A DNA stretch of 64,000 nt from Rouxiella sp. S1S-2 (GTDB lineage: Bacteria; Pseudomonadota; Gammaproteobacteria; Enterobacterales; Enterobacteriaceae): contig NZ_WFKL01000001.1 in assembly GCF_009208105.1 (NCBI RefSeq), forward strand, positions 1,364,001 through 1,428,000. Direction: 5' to 3'. Every line of letters begins with the position of its first letter. The first letter of the stretch is position 1. Under the pieces are notes generated by a model. It saw only the letters and a list, made by a program, of their open reading frames with translations, had not been told where the DNA came from and did no database searches. Positions 28,713-38,258 of the stretch are shown one piece after another. Position numbers and translations under genes: made by a program.

Positions 28713-30659
28713 ATGGCCCTACTTAACGATGAAATCCGAGACCATACGGCTGAGTCACTGCTGTTTATACGCCGTGCCGTTATCGCCTTTGTTATTGTCG
28801 TGCTGCTGTTTGGGGTACTCATCTTCAATCTTTACCACCTTCAGGTAGGGATGCACTCCTTCTATCAGACGCGTTCGAATCAGAACGACATCAAAATGTT
28901 GCCGATCGCCCCAAGCCGTGGGCTGATTATGGACCGCAATGGCGTGATCCTGGCTGATAACATTACGCTTTATCAGATTCAGGTGATCCCCGGGAAAGTG
29001 CCGGATCTACAGGCCACCCTGAAGGCGCTGACGCCGATTGTCGATCTCACCCAAGACGATCTCGACAATTTTAAAGACTCGATGTATCACGGCCGTAAAT
29101 TCGCGGAAATTCCACTGAAGCTTGCGCTGACTGATGAAGAAGTCGCGCGTTTTTCCGTTAACCAGTTTGACTTCCCCGGCGTGTCTATCAGCAGCTATCA
29201 GCAGCGCCGCTACCCTTACGGTGCAGAACTGGCGCACGTGGTGGGCTATGTGTCGAAAATTAACGACCGCGATGACAAGCAACTCTCGGCAGACGGTCTG
29301 GCAGAAAACTATGCCGCCGACCACGATATCGGCAAGCAGGGTATCGAAAAGTACTACGAAAAAGAGCTGCACGGGCAAACCGGTTATCAGGAAGTTGAGG
29401 TGGATAACCACGGCCACGTGGTACGCCTTTTAACCGAGACGCCGCCACAGGCTGGTCAAAACATTAAGCTGACGCTGGACCTTGGGCTGCAGCAGTACAT
29501 TGAGCAACTGCTTAAAGGCCAGCGTGCCGCCGTGGTGGTGGTTGACCCGCGCGACGGTGCAGTGCGCGCGATGGTCTCCAGCCCAAGCTATGATCCGAAC
29601 CCGTTTGTTAACGGCATTTCTGGTAAGGCCTACAGCGCACTGCTAAAAAACCCTGATCTGCCGTTAATCAACCGCGTGACGCAGGGGCTTTATCCGCCTG
29701 CATCGACCATCAAACCTTATATGTCGATTTCAGCGCTGTTTGCCGGGGTTATTACGCCGCAAACCACCTTCTTTGGCGCGCCGACCTGGACGCTGCCAGG
29801 CACCGATCGCCACTATCGCGACTGGATGAAGACCGGCCACGGCTACCTGAACGTCACCAAGGCGATTGAGGAGTCGGCGGATACCTTCTTCTATCAGGTT
29901 GCCTATGAAATGGGTATTGACCGCATTCATGAATGGCTGAGCAAATTTGGCTACGGTAAATCGTCGGGTATCGACCTTGATGAACAGTATTCCGGCAACC
30001 TGCCAAGCCGCGAATGGAAAATGAAGGTTCACAAAAAAGAGTGGTATCAGGGCGACACGGTGTCGGTAGGGATAGGCCAGGGTTACTGGATTGCAACGCC
30101 GATTCAGATGGTCAAGGCGCTGACTATTCTTATCAATAACGGCAAGATTTTGACCCCGCACCTGATGGAATCAATGCAGCTTGGCAAAGTGATTACGCCG
30201 TACAAAATGCCGCCAACGTCGCAGATTGCTGACCCGAAATCACCGTACTGGACCATTGTTAAAAATGCCATGTTCGGCATGGCCAATGCGCCAAACGGCA
30301 CCGGTTACAAGCTGTTCCATACCGCACCCTACAAAATTGCGGCAAAATCGGGAACTTCACAGGTGTTTAGCCTGCGTGAAAACCAGAACTATAATGCCAA
30401 AATGACGCCAGTCCGCCTGCGCGACCATATTTTCTATACCGCCTTTGCGCCGTTTGATCACCCAACCGTTGCCGTGGCGCTGATTCTGGAAAACGGCGGT
30501 GGCGATGGGGTGGTCGCAGGCCCGACGATGCGCGCGATCCTCGACCACATCTTTGTGAAAGATGATGCTACAGACTGTGTGGATGAAAAGAACAAGAGCA
30601 GCCCAGCCTGCCAGCTAACGGAACTTAAACCTGGCACGCAAGGCTACGACGAACACTAA
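28713..30659 (+). CDS. Penicillin-binding protein 2 (MrdA) paralogue
   Basis: 648 residues. The N-terminal membrane anchor (about 25-45) is followed by the PBP2 dimerisation domain (SRGLIMDRNGVILADN, RYPYGAELAHVVGYVSKI) and the transpeptidase with SxxK in YPPASTIKPY, SAD in EESADTFFYQ and KSG in AAKSGTSQVF. All catalytic motifs are intact. Similarity to MrdA is strong over the full length, but there is no mrdB, rlpA or ybeB next to it; it stands alone. That suggests a second PBP2, in the way Salmonella carries PBP2SAL for acidic conditions. The last 20 residues with two cysteines are specific to this protein. Loss of the canonical copy cannot be excluded. Confidence 0.9.
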   Translation: MALLNDEIRDHTAESLLFIRRAVIAFVIVVLLFGVLIFNLYHLQVGMHSFYQTRSNQNDIKMLPIAPSRGLIMDRNGVILADNITLYQIQVIPGKVPDLQATLKALTPIVDLTQDDLDNFKDSMYHGRKFAEIPLKLALTDEEVARFSVNQFDFPGVSISSYQQRRYPYGAELAHVVGYVSKINDRDDKQLSADGLAENYAADHDIGKQGIEKYYEKELHGQTGYQEVEVDNHGHVVRLLTETPPQAGQNIKLTLDLGLQQYIEQLLKGQRAAVVVVDPRDGAVRAMVSSPSYDPNPFVNGISGKAYSALLKNPDLPLINRVTQGLYPPASTIKPYMSISALFAGVITPQTTFFGAPTWTLPGTDRHYRDWMKTGHGYLNVTKAIEESADTFFYQVAYEMGIDRIHEWLSKFGYGKSSGIDLDEQYSGNLPSREWKMKVHKKEWYQGDTVSVGIGQGYWIATPIQMVKALTILINNGKILTPHLMESMQLGKVITPYKMPPTSQIADPKSPYWTIVKNAMFGMANAPNGTGYKLFHTAPYKIAAKSGTSQVFSLRENQNYNAKMTPVRLRDHIFYTAFAPFDHPTVAVALILENGGGDGVVAGPTMRAILDHIFVKDDATDCVDEKNKSSPACQLTELKPGTQGYDEH

Positions 30660-30662
30660 TAC

Positions 30663-30775
30663 TGTCTGGGATTGGCGACAGCGAAGGAATTGAGTGTCTC
30701 CAAAAGGTGACGCCTAACTCACTGATTAGTATAGGTTCACATTTTTTGCTGTTTATTTGTCGCTTTTTAGAGACT
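30663..30775 (+). promoter_or_regulatory. Three GlrR-type activator sites upstream of glmY
   Basis: TGTC-N10-GACA is exact at 30663-30680. TGTC-N10-GACG (30695-30712) and TGTC-N10-GACT (30758-30775) each have one change. E. coli glmY is likewise preceded by three TGTCN10GACA sites bound by GlrR. The AT-rich tract at about 30800-30845 is a likely IHF bending region. Only regulatory DNA was seen between the PBP2 gene and glmY. Confidence 0.82.
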
Positions 30776-30882
30776 AAATGCCGGATTTTTAAGCATAAAT
30801 AATTCGCTTAAAATTTATTTTTAAATTTAATTTAATTTTTTATCCAATGAATAACAGTAGGTTAGAATTTAGCTTTAATTGT

Positions 30883-30903
30883 TGGCATGATTCCTGCTAT
30901 AAT
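30883..30903 (+). promoter_or_regulatory. Overlapping sigma54 and sigma70 promoters of glmY
   Basis: TGGCAT-GATTC-CTGCT (30883-30898) matches the sigma54 -24/-12 element with correct GG-GC spacing. TATAAT (30898-30903) is a perfect sigma70 -10. Both place the start near 30909-30911, as in E. coli glmY where the two promoters share a start site. Confidence 0.85.
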
Positions 30904-30908
30904 ATTCT

Positions 30909-31057
30909 TGGTTGCTCATTCACTCAGTTATAAATGCTTTTGCGGTTTCACCGCAATTTACGCTCATAACCACTCGAATGACGCCGTAGAAAAGGTGCCT
31001 ATCGTTCACTACACCGATATCGTTGCTTCGGCAATCTTATCAAACATCGAACGACAC
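30909..31057 (+). ncRNA. glmY: GlmY small RNA
   Basis: The transcript would begin GGTTGCTCATTCACT, close to the E. coli GlmY 5' end, and includes CTCGAATGACGC. CATTC/GAATG close an outer stem around a TTGCGG-TTTCA-CCGCAA hairpin, the RapZ-recognised structure. A second hairpin (TTGC-TTCG-GCAA, 31023-31034) follows. GlmY acts as a decoy for RapZ and so stabilises GlmZ, raising glmS expression and glucosamine-6-phosphate synthesis. Position directly upstream of glrK agrees with E. coli. The 3' end is estimated from the 148-nt processed form; a primary transcript could reach about 31090. Confidence 0.82.
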
Positions 31058-31217
31058 GTTGAGTGAGGCACCACCTCTTCTGCCCTGTAGACCGGCTTTC
31101 AGCATGTTTGCAGGGCAACCCCCAAGTTTGCATCACAGCCCCTCTACGCCACATATCGCTACGCTGTTTCTTTATTCATCCGGCTCGGTTAGCATCAGCG
31201 AATGTATTGAGCGCGAG

Positions 31218-32654
31218 ATGATTTCATTGAAAAAGTGGCGTTTATTCCCAGGTTCGCTTAGGCAATTGGTTTTAATGGCCTTTCTATTGGTTCTGCTGCC
31301 GTTGTTGATTTTGGCGTATCAGGCTTACGAGAGTCTCAATCATCTCAGCAGGCAAGCGGCCGAAATTAACCGCACCACCATTGTCGATGCCAGACGAAGC
31401 GAGTCGATGACCAGCATTGCGCTGGAAATGGAGCGCAGCTATCGGCAATATTGCGTGCTTGATGACGACACGCTTTCTACGCTTTATCAGAGCCAGCGAC
31501 GTCAATATTCGCAAATGCTCGACGCACACGCCTCAATTCTTCCCGACGTTCGCTATTATCAAAATCTGCGCGACCTGCTGACGCAGCTCTCCTCTTTTAA
31601 ATGTCAAAATAACAGTCCCGAGCCTGAAGCTTCGCGCCAGCTTGAGGAGTTTTCTCGCTCTAACGCCGAGATGGTGCAGGCCACCCGCGAAGTGATTTAT
31701 TCGCGCGGACAGCAGTTGCAGCACGCCATCGCCGACCGCGGCAAGTTCTTTGGCTGGCAGGCGCTAGTACTTTTCTTGCTCAGTGGCATGCTGGTTGTGC
31801 TGTTTACCCGCATGATTATCGGGCCGGTTAAAGGCGTAGAGCGCATGATAAACCTACTGGGGGAAGGGCGAGCGCCGGGCAGCGCCTCTAAATTTCGCGG
31901 GCCGCGAGAGATTCGCGCTTTAGCAAAACGGATCAACTGGCTGAGTGACAGGCTTGCCTGGTTTGAGTCCCAGCGGCACGAGTTTTTACGCCATATTTCC
32001 CACGAGCTGAAAACCCCGTTGGCCAGCATGCGTGAAGGCACCGAACTGCTGCGTGATGAGGTGGCCGGCCCCTTGACTGACGATCAGCGAGAAGTGGTCA
32101 CTATCCTTAACACCAGCAGCCGGCATCTGCAGACCTTGATTGAACAATTGCTCGACTACAACCGTCGACTGGCCGACGTAGCCGCTGACAAAGAGCAGGT
32201 CAATCTGCCTGAAATTCTTAATAACATCGCTGCCGCACATAGTCTGACGGCGCGTACCAAGATGATCCATACTGAGATAAACACCGAGGCGCAACATTGC
32301 TGGGCCGAATCTGTTCTATTAGTGCGGGTGCTGGATAATCTGTACTCCAATGCGGTGCACTACGGGGCTGAATCCGGTAACATTTGGCTCCATAGCTGGC
32401 AGGACGGCTCACGCACGATTATTGATGTTGCGAATTCAGGCACGCCAATTCCCACGGCAGAACGGGCGCTGATTTTTGAACCCTTCTTTCAGGGGAGCCA
32501 ACTGCGTAAAGGCGCGGTCAAGGGCAGCGGATTGGGGCTGAGTATCGCCAACGATTGCATCAAGCGTATGCAGGGTGAACTAAAACTGGTCGATGTCGAC
32601 TACGCCGATGTCTGTTTCCGCATCGAATTGCCTTCAGGCGGCGGAAAACTTTAG
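31218..32654 (+). CDS. glrK: Sensor histidine kinase GlrK (QseE)
   Basis: 478 residues (E. coli: 475). Two membrane segments (about 15-38 and 175-195) enclose a periplasmic domain with the conserved stretch ALEMERSYRQYCVLDD. HAMP, DHp (FLRHISHELKTPLASM) and ATPase (NLYSNAVHYGAE, GSGLGLSIAND) domains follow. It phosphorylates GlrR in response to envelope stress. The frame is open from 31023, inside glmY, so the start was placed at ATG 31218. TTG 31227 would match the E. coli N-terminus (MKRW) and is an alternative. Confidence 0.94.
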   Translation: MISLKKWRLFPGSLRQLVLMAFLLVLLPLLILAYQAYESLNHLSRQAAEINRTTIVDARRSESMTSIALEMERSYRQYCVLDDDTLSTLYQSQRRQYSQMLDAHASILPDVRYYQNLRDLLTQLSSFKCQNNSPEPEASRQLEEFSRSNAEMVQATREVIYSRGQQLQHAIADRGKFFGWQALVLFLLSGMLVVLFTRMIIGPVKGVERMINLLGEGRAPGSASKFRGPREIRALAKRINWLSDRLAWFESQRHEFLRHISHELKTPLASMREGTELLRDEVAGPLTDDQREVVTILNTSSRHLQTLIEQLLDYNRRLADVAADKEQVNLPEILNNIAAAHSLTARTKMIHTEINTEAQHCWAESVLLVRVLDNLYSNAVHYGAESGNIWLHSWQDGSRTIIDVANSGTPIPTAERALIFEPFFQGSQLRKGAVKGSGLGLSIANDCIKRMQGELKLVDVDYADVCFRIELPSGGGKL

Positions 32655-32671
32655 CTGAGTATAATCAAACC

Positions 32672-33454
32672 ATGCAGACAAGATTTTTCTCTTTTTTGAG
32701 CCGTTTTGGCTTTTACGTACCCAGGATTATCGCGCCGATCGTGCTGACACCGATCCTGCTTACCGGCTGCGCGCGTGATAAAGGCGAGGGATTTTATCAG
32801 CCGGTCGATGACGTCATTCCCGGCAGTAAAGTGATCGACTTTCGCATTGCGCCGTGCGAAACCCTTTGGTCGCTCGACGACAGTGCCACGTTGACCAACG
32901 CGCTGTACTGGCTGCGAGCGATGGACTGCTCCGAGCGCATGAGCAACGCACAGGCGAGTTATCAGGCCGCGCTCATTCCTGCGTCAGGATGGGCTAATAT
33001 CTTTAAACAAAGTATTTTAGCCGCCGGGGCAGACCCTGATTTATCGCAGCGCAGAACGCTGCTTAACAATATGAATGACTATCGCGGGCAAATGCCGGGG
33101 GATATTCGTCCGCTGGTGCAGCTGTGGCGAGAACGTCAGTCGTTGCAAATCGCCTTTGAAGATGAAAAAGCGCGTAATTCGCGTCAGCAGACTGCTAATG
33201 AAGCCAAAATAGGCGAAATGTCCCTGCAGCAAAAAGAGTTGCAGGACAGTCTGGCTGATACGCGTCGCAAGCTTGAAAATTTGACCGATATCGAGCGACA
33301 GCTCTCTTCGCGCAAGCAACTACAGGGTGAAATACCTGACGGCGACGCGACGCCAGCGTCAACCGGCCGAAGCAGTACCGGTAGCAACGTTCAGGCTAAA
33401 GACACCTACGTACCGCCCAAAGGCCTACAGTTAAAATCGACGGGAGACAAATGA
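32672..33454 (+). CDS. qseG: Outer-membrane lipoprotein QseG
   Basis: 260 residues. The signal sequence ends in a lipobox (ILLTGCAR), and the mature part carries CETLWSLDDSATLTNALYWLRAMDC, a QseG hallmark, then a coiled-coil stretch (about 160-215, KIGEMSLQQKELQDSLADTR) and a Pro/Ser/Thr-rich tail. QseG interacts with the GlrK sensor and modulates its activity. The gene lies between glrK and glrR, overlapping the latter by 4 bp. Confidence 0.92.
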   Translation: MQTRFFSFLSRFGFYVPRIIAPIVLTPILLTGCARDKGEGFYQPVDDVIPGSKVIDFRIAPCETLWSLDDSATLTNALYWLRAMDCSERMSNAQASYQAALIPASGWANIFKQSILAAGADPDLSQRRTLLNNMNDYRGQMPGDIRPLVQLWRERQSLQIAFEDEKARNSRQQTANEAKIGEMSLQQKELQDSLADTRRKLENLTDIERQLSSRKQLQGEIPDGDATPASTGRSSTGSNVQAKDTYVPPKGLQLKSTGDK

Positions 33455-34791
33455 CCGCACGGAGAAATGCCAGCTTGCTGCTGGTAGATGACGATCCCAG
33501 CCTGTTGAAATTGCTCGGGATGCGCCTTTCAAGCGAAGGTTTTCAGGTCACTACGGCGGGCAGCGGTGAAGAGGCGTTAAAGCTGCTGCGCCGCGAGCGT
33601 GTCGATTTGGTGCTCAGCGACCTGCGGATGGACGAAATGGACGGCATGGCGCTGTTCGCCGAGATTCAGAAGCATCAGCCCGGTATGCCGGTGATTATTC
33701 TAACCGCTCACGGTTCTATTCCCGATGCTGTGGCCGCCACTCAGCAGGGCGTGTTCGGCTTTTTGACCAAGCCGGTTGACCGCGATGCCCTGTACAAAGC
33801 GATTGACGAAGCGCTGGCGCAGTCTGCCCCCGCCGGTGATGAAAGCTGGCGCGAGCAGATTGTCACGCGTAGCCCCGTTATGCTGCGTCTGTTAGAGCAG
33901 GCCAAAATGGTGGCGCAGTCCGACGTTAGCCTGCTGATTAATGGCCAAAGCGGCACAGGTAAAGAGGTGCTGGCGCAGGCAATTCACCGCACCAGCCCGC
34001 GGGGTAAAAAGGCTTTTATTGCCATAAACTGCGGTGCATTACCCGAGCAACTGCTGGAGTCCGAACTGTTTGGCCACGCGAAAGGCGCGTTTACTGGCGC
34101 GGTGAGCAGTCGCGAAGGCCTGTTTCAGGCGGCCGATGGCGGCACGCTGTTTCTTGATGAAATAGGCGACATGCCGCTCTCTCTGCAGGTTAAGCTGCTG
34201 CGCGTATTGCAGGAGCGCAAGGTGCGGCCGTTGGGCAGTAACCACGACCTCGACGTGAATGTGCGCATTATTTCCGCCACCCACCGCGATTTGCCGAAAG
34301 CGATGGAGAAGGGTGAGTTTCGTGAGGATCTGTTCTATCGACTGAACGTGGTTAACCTCAAGCTACCGGCGCTTAACGAACGTGCGGAAGATATTCCGCT
34401 TTTGGCCAATCATCTGCTGCGCGCAGCGGCGCAGCGGCATAAGCCGTTTGTCAGGAGTTTTTCAACTGATGCCATGAAGCGGCTGATGGCCGCGAGCTGG
34501 CCGGGCAACGTGCGCCAGTTGGTTAACGTAATAGAGCAGTGCGTGGCGTTGACCTCAGCACCGGTTATCAGCGAGGCGCTGGTTGAACAGGCGCTTGAAG
34601 GCGAAAACACGGCGCTGCCGACCTTCGTCGAAGCTCGTAATACCTTCGAGCTGCACTATTTACGTAAGCTTTTACAAATTACACGCGGCAATGTGACACA
34701 GGCGGCGAGAATAGCCGGGCGCAACCGAACCGAGTTCTATAAGCTGCTTTCAAGACATGAACTCGAAGCCAACGACTTTAAAGAGTCTTAA
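33451..34791 (+). CDS. glrR: Sigma54-dependent response regulator GlrR (QseF)
   Basis: 446 residues. The receiver has Asp57 in VLSDLRM. The AAA+ domain carries Walker A GQSGTGKE (about 165-172), the sigma54 contact loop GAFTGA (212-217), Walker B GGTLFLDEIGD and the WPGNVRQL segment. A Fis-type helix-turn-helix closes the protein (GNVTQAARIAGRNRTEFYKLL). It activates the sigma54 promoter of glmY, and the three matching sites lie at 30663-30775 in this window, so kinase, regulator, target site and target gene are all present together. Confidence 0.95.
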   Translation: MTARRNASLLLVDDDPSLLKLLGMRLSSEGFQVTTAGSGEEALKLLRRERVDLVLSDLRMDEMDGMALFAEIQKHQPGMPVIILTAHGSIPDAVAATQQGVFGFLTKPVDRDALYKAIDEALAQSAPAGDESWREQIVTRSPVMLRLLEQAKMVAQSDVSLLINGQSGTGKEVLAQAIHRTSPRGKKAFIAINCGALPEQLLESELFGHAKGAFTGAVSSREGLFQAADGGTLFLDEIGDMPLSLQVKLLRVLQERKVRPLGSNHDLDVNVRIISATHRDLPKAMEKGEFREDLFYRLNVVNLKLPALNERAEDIPLLANHLLRAAAQRHKPFVRSFSTDAMKRLMAASWPGNVRQLVNVIEQCVALTSAPVISEALVEQALEGENTALPTFVEARNTFELHYLRKLLQITRGNVTQAARIAGRNRTEFYKLLSRHELEANDFKES

Positions 34792-34889
34792 AAATTGATT
34801 GCCGTTATTTCGCTGCGTTTTAAGCATGACGGGGATATGATACTTTATGCGCCTGCCGGTGCCGTTGGCACCCAAAAGCAAAGAATTAA

Positions 34890-35282
<393 letters not shown>

Positions 35283-35290
35283 GCACTCTT

Positions 35291-35321
35291 TGCGGGCTAG
35301 TTGGCATTTTACCGGCCCGCA
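35291..35321. terminator. Stem-loop between convergent glnB and hmp
   Basis: TGCGGGC (35291-35297) and GCCCGCA (35315-35321) pair over 17 bases, nine bases after the glnB stop. The following T content is modest, so termination strength is uncertain. Confidence 0.55.
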
Positions 35322-35379
35322 CCTACTTTATCATCTGCCGTTATCGGTTTTGCGTTCCTGCGCAAAGCCTTACCTTTCT

Positions 35380-36585
35380 TTATATAACCTTATGCGGGCC
35401 AAAGCATTCGTAGTGAATGTTGGCTTCTTCAATACCTAGCTCTAGCAGCTGGCGCGCGGCAAACTGCATAAAACCAACCGGTCCACACAGGTAAAACTGC
35501 ATCCCATCGGCAGCCAGGTCAGTTTTGATAGCGCTTAAATCCAGCAGTCCCTGATATTGATAATCCTCCCCCGGTAAATCGAGCACATTCGGGTGCTGAT
35601 ACCAGACCTGTGTTTGCAGCCGCGGCAGTGTGGCCTTGAGTGCGTTAACTTCGTCGGCAAAGGCGTGCACCTGTTTATTTTCCGCCGCATGTATCCATTG
35701 CACTGTAGCCGGATGCTTCTGCGCCGCCAACTGATTGAGCATCGCCAGCATCGGCGTTTGACCTACGCCGCCGGAAATAAGCGCCACCGGCGTTTGTGGC
35801 GTGACGTCGAGATAAAATTCACCGTGAGGCGGTGCCAGGTAAAGCGTGTCACCGATCTTTGCCCGCTGGTGCAGATAGTTCGATACCGTGCCCAGCGCTT
35901 CGCGTTTCACCGCAATGCGGTATGTTTTGCCATTAGGCGCCTGCGTGAGCGAGTATTGGCGAATTTCCTGATTCTCACGTTTTGCGCTGTTCAACTGCGC
36001 CTTGCTTAAGTAAACAGCGAGATATTGCCCGGCTTTAAAATCTGCAATCGGCTGATTATCGACCGGCTCAAGCTCAAAACTGGTAATCAGCGAGCTTTGC
36101 TGCTGCTTCTCTTTGATACGAAACGCACGCGTCCCTTGCCATCCACCCACCTGATTTTCGCTGCTTTGATAAATAGCAGATTCACGCTGTATAAACACAT
36201 TAGCCAGCACGCCGTAGGCTTTACCCCAGGCGTCAAGCACCTCTTGTCCCGGACTCAGCAGCTCGTCAAGGGTTGCCAGCAAATGTTCGCCGACCACCTG
36301 ATACTGCTCGGGGCGAATATTAAGACTGGTGTGTTTTTGGGCAATCCGTTCAACCGCAGGAAGCAGGGCAGCGAGGTTTTCAATATTGGCGGCATAGGCA
36401 CAAATGGCATCAAATAGCGCCTGACGCTGGTCCCCGTTGCGCTGATTATTCATGTTAAACGTGTCTTTTAGCTCAGGATTGTGCTCGAACAGGCGATCGT
36501 AAAAGTGGGCGGTTAATCGAGGTCCGGTAGCGGAAAGAACTGGAATAGTGGATTTGACGATGGCAATAGTTTGACTGTCTAGCAT
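35380..36585 (-). CDS. hmp: Flavohaemoprotein, nitric oxide dioxygenase
   Basis: 401 residues. The globin domain (about 1-140) has the proximal histidine in [11 protein letters not shown]. The FAD domain (about 150-260) has RQYSLT and the NAD(P)H domain has [13 protein letters not shown] and YLCGPVGFM. It oxidises NO to nitrate with O2 and NAD(P)H. The start at 36585 ([11 protein letters not shown]) has AGGAG upstream; the in-frame extension from 36624 is not family-like. A near-perfect NsrR operator sits about 50 bp upstream, so NO derepression is expected. It is divergent from glyA as in E. coli. Confidence 0.96.
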   Translation of the reverse strand: MLDSQTIAIVKSTIPVLSATGPRLTAHFYDRLFEHNPELKDTFNMNNQRNGDQRQALFDAICAYAANIENLAALLPAVERIAQKHTSLNIRPEQYQVVGEHLLATLDELLSPGQEVLDAWGKAYGVLANVFIQRESAIYQSSENQVGGWQGTRAFRIKEKQQQSSLITSFELEPVDNQPIADFKAGQYLAVYLSKAQLNSAKRENQEIRQYSLTQAPNGKTYRIAVKREALGTVSNYLHQRAKIGDTLYLAPPHGEFYLDVTPQTPVALISGGVGQTPMLAMLNQLAAQKHPATVQWIHAAENKQVHAFADEVNALKATLPRLQTQVWYQHPNVLDLPGEDYQYQGLLDLSAIKTDLAADGMQFYLCGPVGFMQFAARQLLELGIEEANIHYECFGPHKVI

Positions 36586-36631
36586 GGAGAGCTCCTGTGG
36601 GACACGGCCCGGTAATTTTGACAACGGCTAT

Positions 36632-36654
36632 AACATGTATTTTAAATGCATGTT
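36632..36654 (-). promoter_or_regulatory. NsrR operator of hmp
   Basis: AACATGTATTT-TAAATGCATGTT follows the NsrR consensus (AAGATGYATTT-N1-AAATRCATCTT) with only the fourth and mirror bases changed. The symmetry extends outwards to GGCTAT/ATAGCC (36626-36660). It lies about 47 bp upstream of the hmp start codon, so NsrR without NO would block transcription. Confidence 0.88.
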
Positions 36655-36812
36655 ATAGCCAGCGGCTCAGTTTGTAAATACCCTTATCTTTTCAAAGGAA
36701 AAGCAGATCGTTGCGTGCGGGCTCACAAAGCTGAAAAATTTGCATGCAAGAGTGAAGAAAAGTCGCTTGAGCTGGGAATGTCTATAGCAGATCAAAGCCT
36801 TGTGCCACGGGT

Positions 36813-36828
36813 AGCCAATCGTTTGCTT
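36813..36828 (+). promoter_or_regulatory. PurR-like box upstream of glyA
   Basis: AGCCAATCGTTTGCTT keeps the CGTTTGC core and 12 of 16 bases of the PurR consensus, and resembles the imperfect PurR site of E. coli glyA. It lies about 105 bp before the glyA start codon. Confidence 0.55.
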
Positions 36829-36931
36829 AAAAACCTGTTACTGAGACTATGCCAACGGGGGCGAAACAGTTTACACTGTGCGCCAGAACCCGTTAGGGGC
36901 TTATTAAAGTTTGTTGAGTCAGGAGATGCAG

Positions 36932-38185
36932 ATGTTAAAGCGTGAAATGAACATTGCCGATTATGATGCCGAACTGTGGCATGCAATGGAGCAGGAAGTC
37001 GTACGTCAGGAAGAGCATATCGAGCTGATTGCGTCAGAAAACTACACCAGCCCGCGCGTTATGCAGGCTCAGGGTTCTCAACTGACCAACAAATATGCCG
37101 AAGGCTATCCTGGCAAGCGTTACTACGGCGGCTGTGAATACGTTGACATCGTTGAGCAATTGGCTATCGACCGTGCAAAAGAGTTGTTCGGTGCTGATTA
37201 CGCAAACGTTCAACCCCACTCCGGCTCACAGGCTAACTTCGCGGTTTACACTGCTCTGCTGCAACCAGGCGATACCATTTTGGGGATGAACCTGGCGCAC
37301 GGTGGTCACCTGACTCACGGTTCTCCGGTTAACCTGTCTGGCAAGCTCTACAACGTGGTGCCTTATGGCATCGACGAAACCGGAAAAATCGATTACGAAG
37401 ATCTGGCGCGTCAGGCTGAGAAATACAAGCCGAAAATGATCATCGGTGGCTTCTCTGCATTCTCCGGCGTGGTTGACTGGGCAAAAATGCGTGAAATCGC
37501 AGACAGCATCGACGCATGGTTCTTCGTTGATATGGCTCACGTAGCCGGTCTGATTGCGGCAGGCGTTTACCCTAACCCGGTTCCACATGCTCACATCGTT
37601 ACCACTACTACGCACAAAACCCTGGCAGGTCCACGCGGTGGCCTGATCCTGGCTAAAGGCGGCGACGAAGACCTGTACAAAAAACTGAACTCTGCGGTGT
37701 TCCCAGGTGGTCAGGGCGGTCCATTGATGCACGTGATCGCCGGTAAAGCTGTTGCGCTGAAAGAAGCGATGGAGCCTGAGTTCAAGGCTTACCAGCAGCA
37801 GGTTGCCATCAACGCGAAAGCCATGGTTGAAGTGGTGCTTGAGCGCGGTTACAAAGTCGTTTCTGGCGGTACTCATAACCACCTGTTCCTGCTAGACCTG
37901 GTTGAGAAAGGCCTGACCGGTAAAGAAGCCGATGCTGCACTGGGTCGCGCAAACATTACTGTTAACAAAAACAGCGTACCTAACGATCCAAAGAGCCCGT
38001 TCGTGACCTCTGGCGTGCGTATCGGTACGCCTGCTGTTACTCGTCGCGGCTTCAAAGAAGCAGAAGTGCGTGAACTGGCAGGCTGGATCTGCGACGTTCT
38101 TGACAACCTGAACGATGAAGCGACCATCGAACGCGTTAAGCAAAAAGTCCTGGATATCTGCGCACGCTTCCCTGTGTACGCATAA
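36932..38185 (+). CDS. glyA: Serine hydroxymethyltransferase
   Basis: 417 residues, identical in length to the E. coli enzyme and very similar throughout. The PLP lysine lies in [15 protein letters not shown], and the folate-binding and dimer motifs [11 protein letters not shown] and [13 protein letters not shown] are intact. It interconverts serine and glycine with transfer of a C1 unit to tetrahydrofolate. AGGAG precedes ATG 36932; the 36911 in-frame start is within the leader. Codon use is strongly biased towards highly expressed genes. A strong terminator follows. Confidence 0.98.
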   Translation: MLKREMNIADYDAELWHAMEQEVVRQEEHIELIASENYTSPRVMQAQGSQLTNKYAEGYPGKRYYGGCEYVDIVEQLAIDRAKELFGADYANVQPHSGSQANFAVYTALLQPGDTILGMNLAHGGHLTHGSPVNLSGKLYNVVPYGIDETGKIDYEDLARQAEKYKPKMIIGGFSAFSGVVDWAKMREIADSIDAWFFVDMAHVAGLIAAGVYPNPVPHAHIVTTTTHKTLAGPRGGLILAKGGDEDLYKKLNSAVFPGGQGGPLMHVIAGKAVALKEAMEPEFKAYQQQVAINAKAMVEVVLERGYKVVSGGTHNHLFLLDLVEKGLTGKEADAALGRANITVNKNSVPNDPKSPFVTSGVRIGTPAVTRRGFKEAEVRELAGWICDVLDNLNDEATIERVKQKVLDICARFPVYA

Positions 38186-38202
38186 TCTCGACTTTGCGGT
38201 AT

Positions 38203-38236
38203 AAAAAAACCACGTCCCTGGACGTGGTTTTTTTAT
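38203..38236. terminator. Bidirectional terminator after glyA
   Basis: A-run, CCACGTCC / GGACGTGG stem and T-run, symmetric on both strands. It serves glyA on the plus strand and the AT-rich minus-strand gene that ends at 38259. Confidence 0.93.
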
Positions 38237-38258
38237 ACCCACTTTTTTATCTGTTAAC

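Noticed and set aside
31023..31217. 65-residue N-terminal extension of GlrK
   Set aside because: It lies within the glmY transcript and has no counterpart in GlrK; the membrane anchor starts right after 31218.
37226..37882. 218-residue open frame on the minus strand inside glyA
   Set aside because: It is a mirror frame of a highly codon-biased gene; the glyA product is certain and the antisense product has no domain features.
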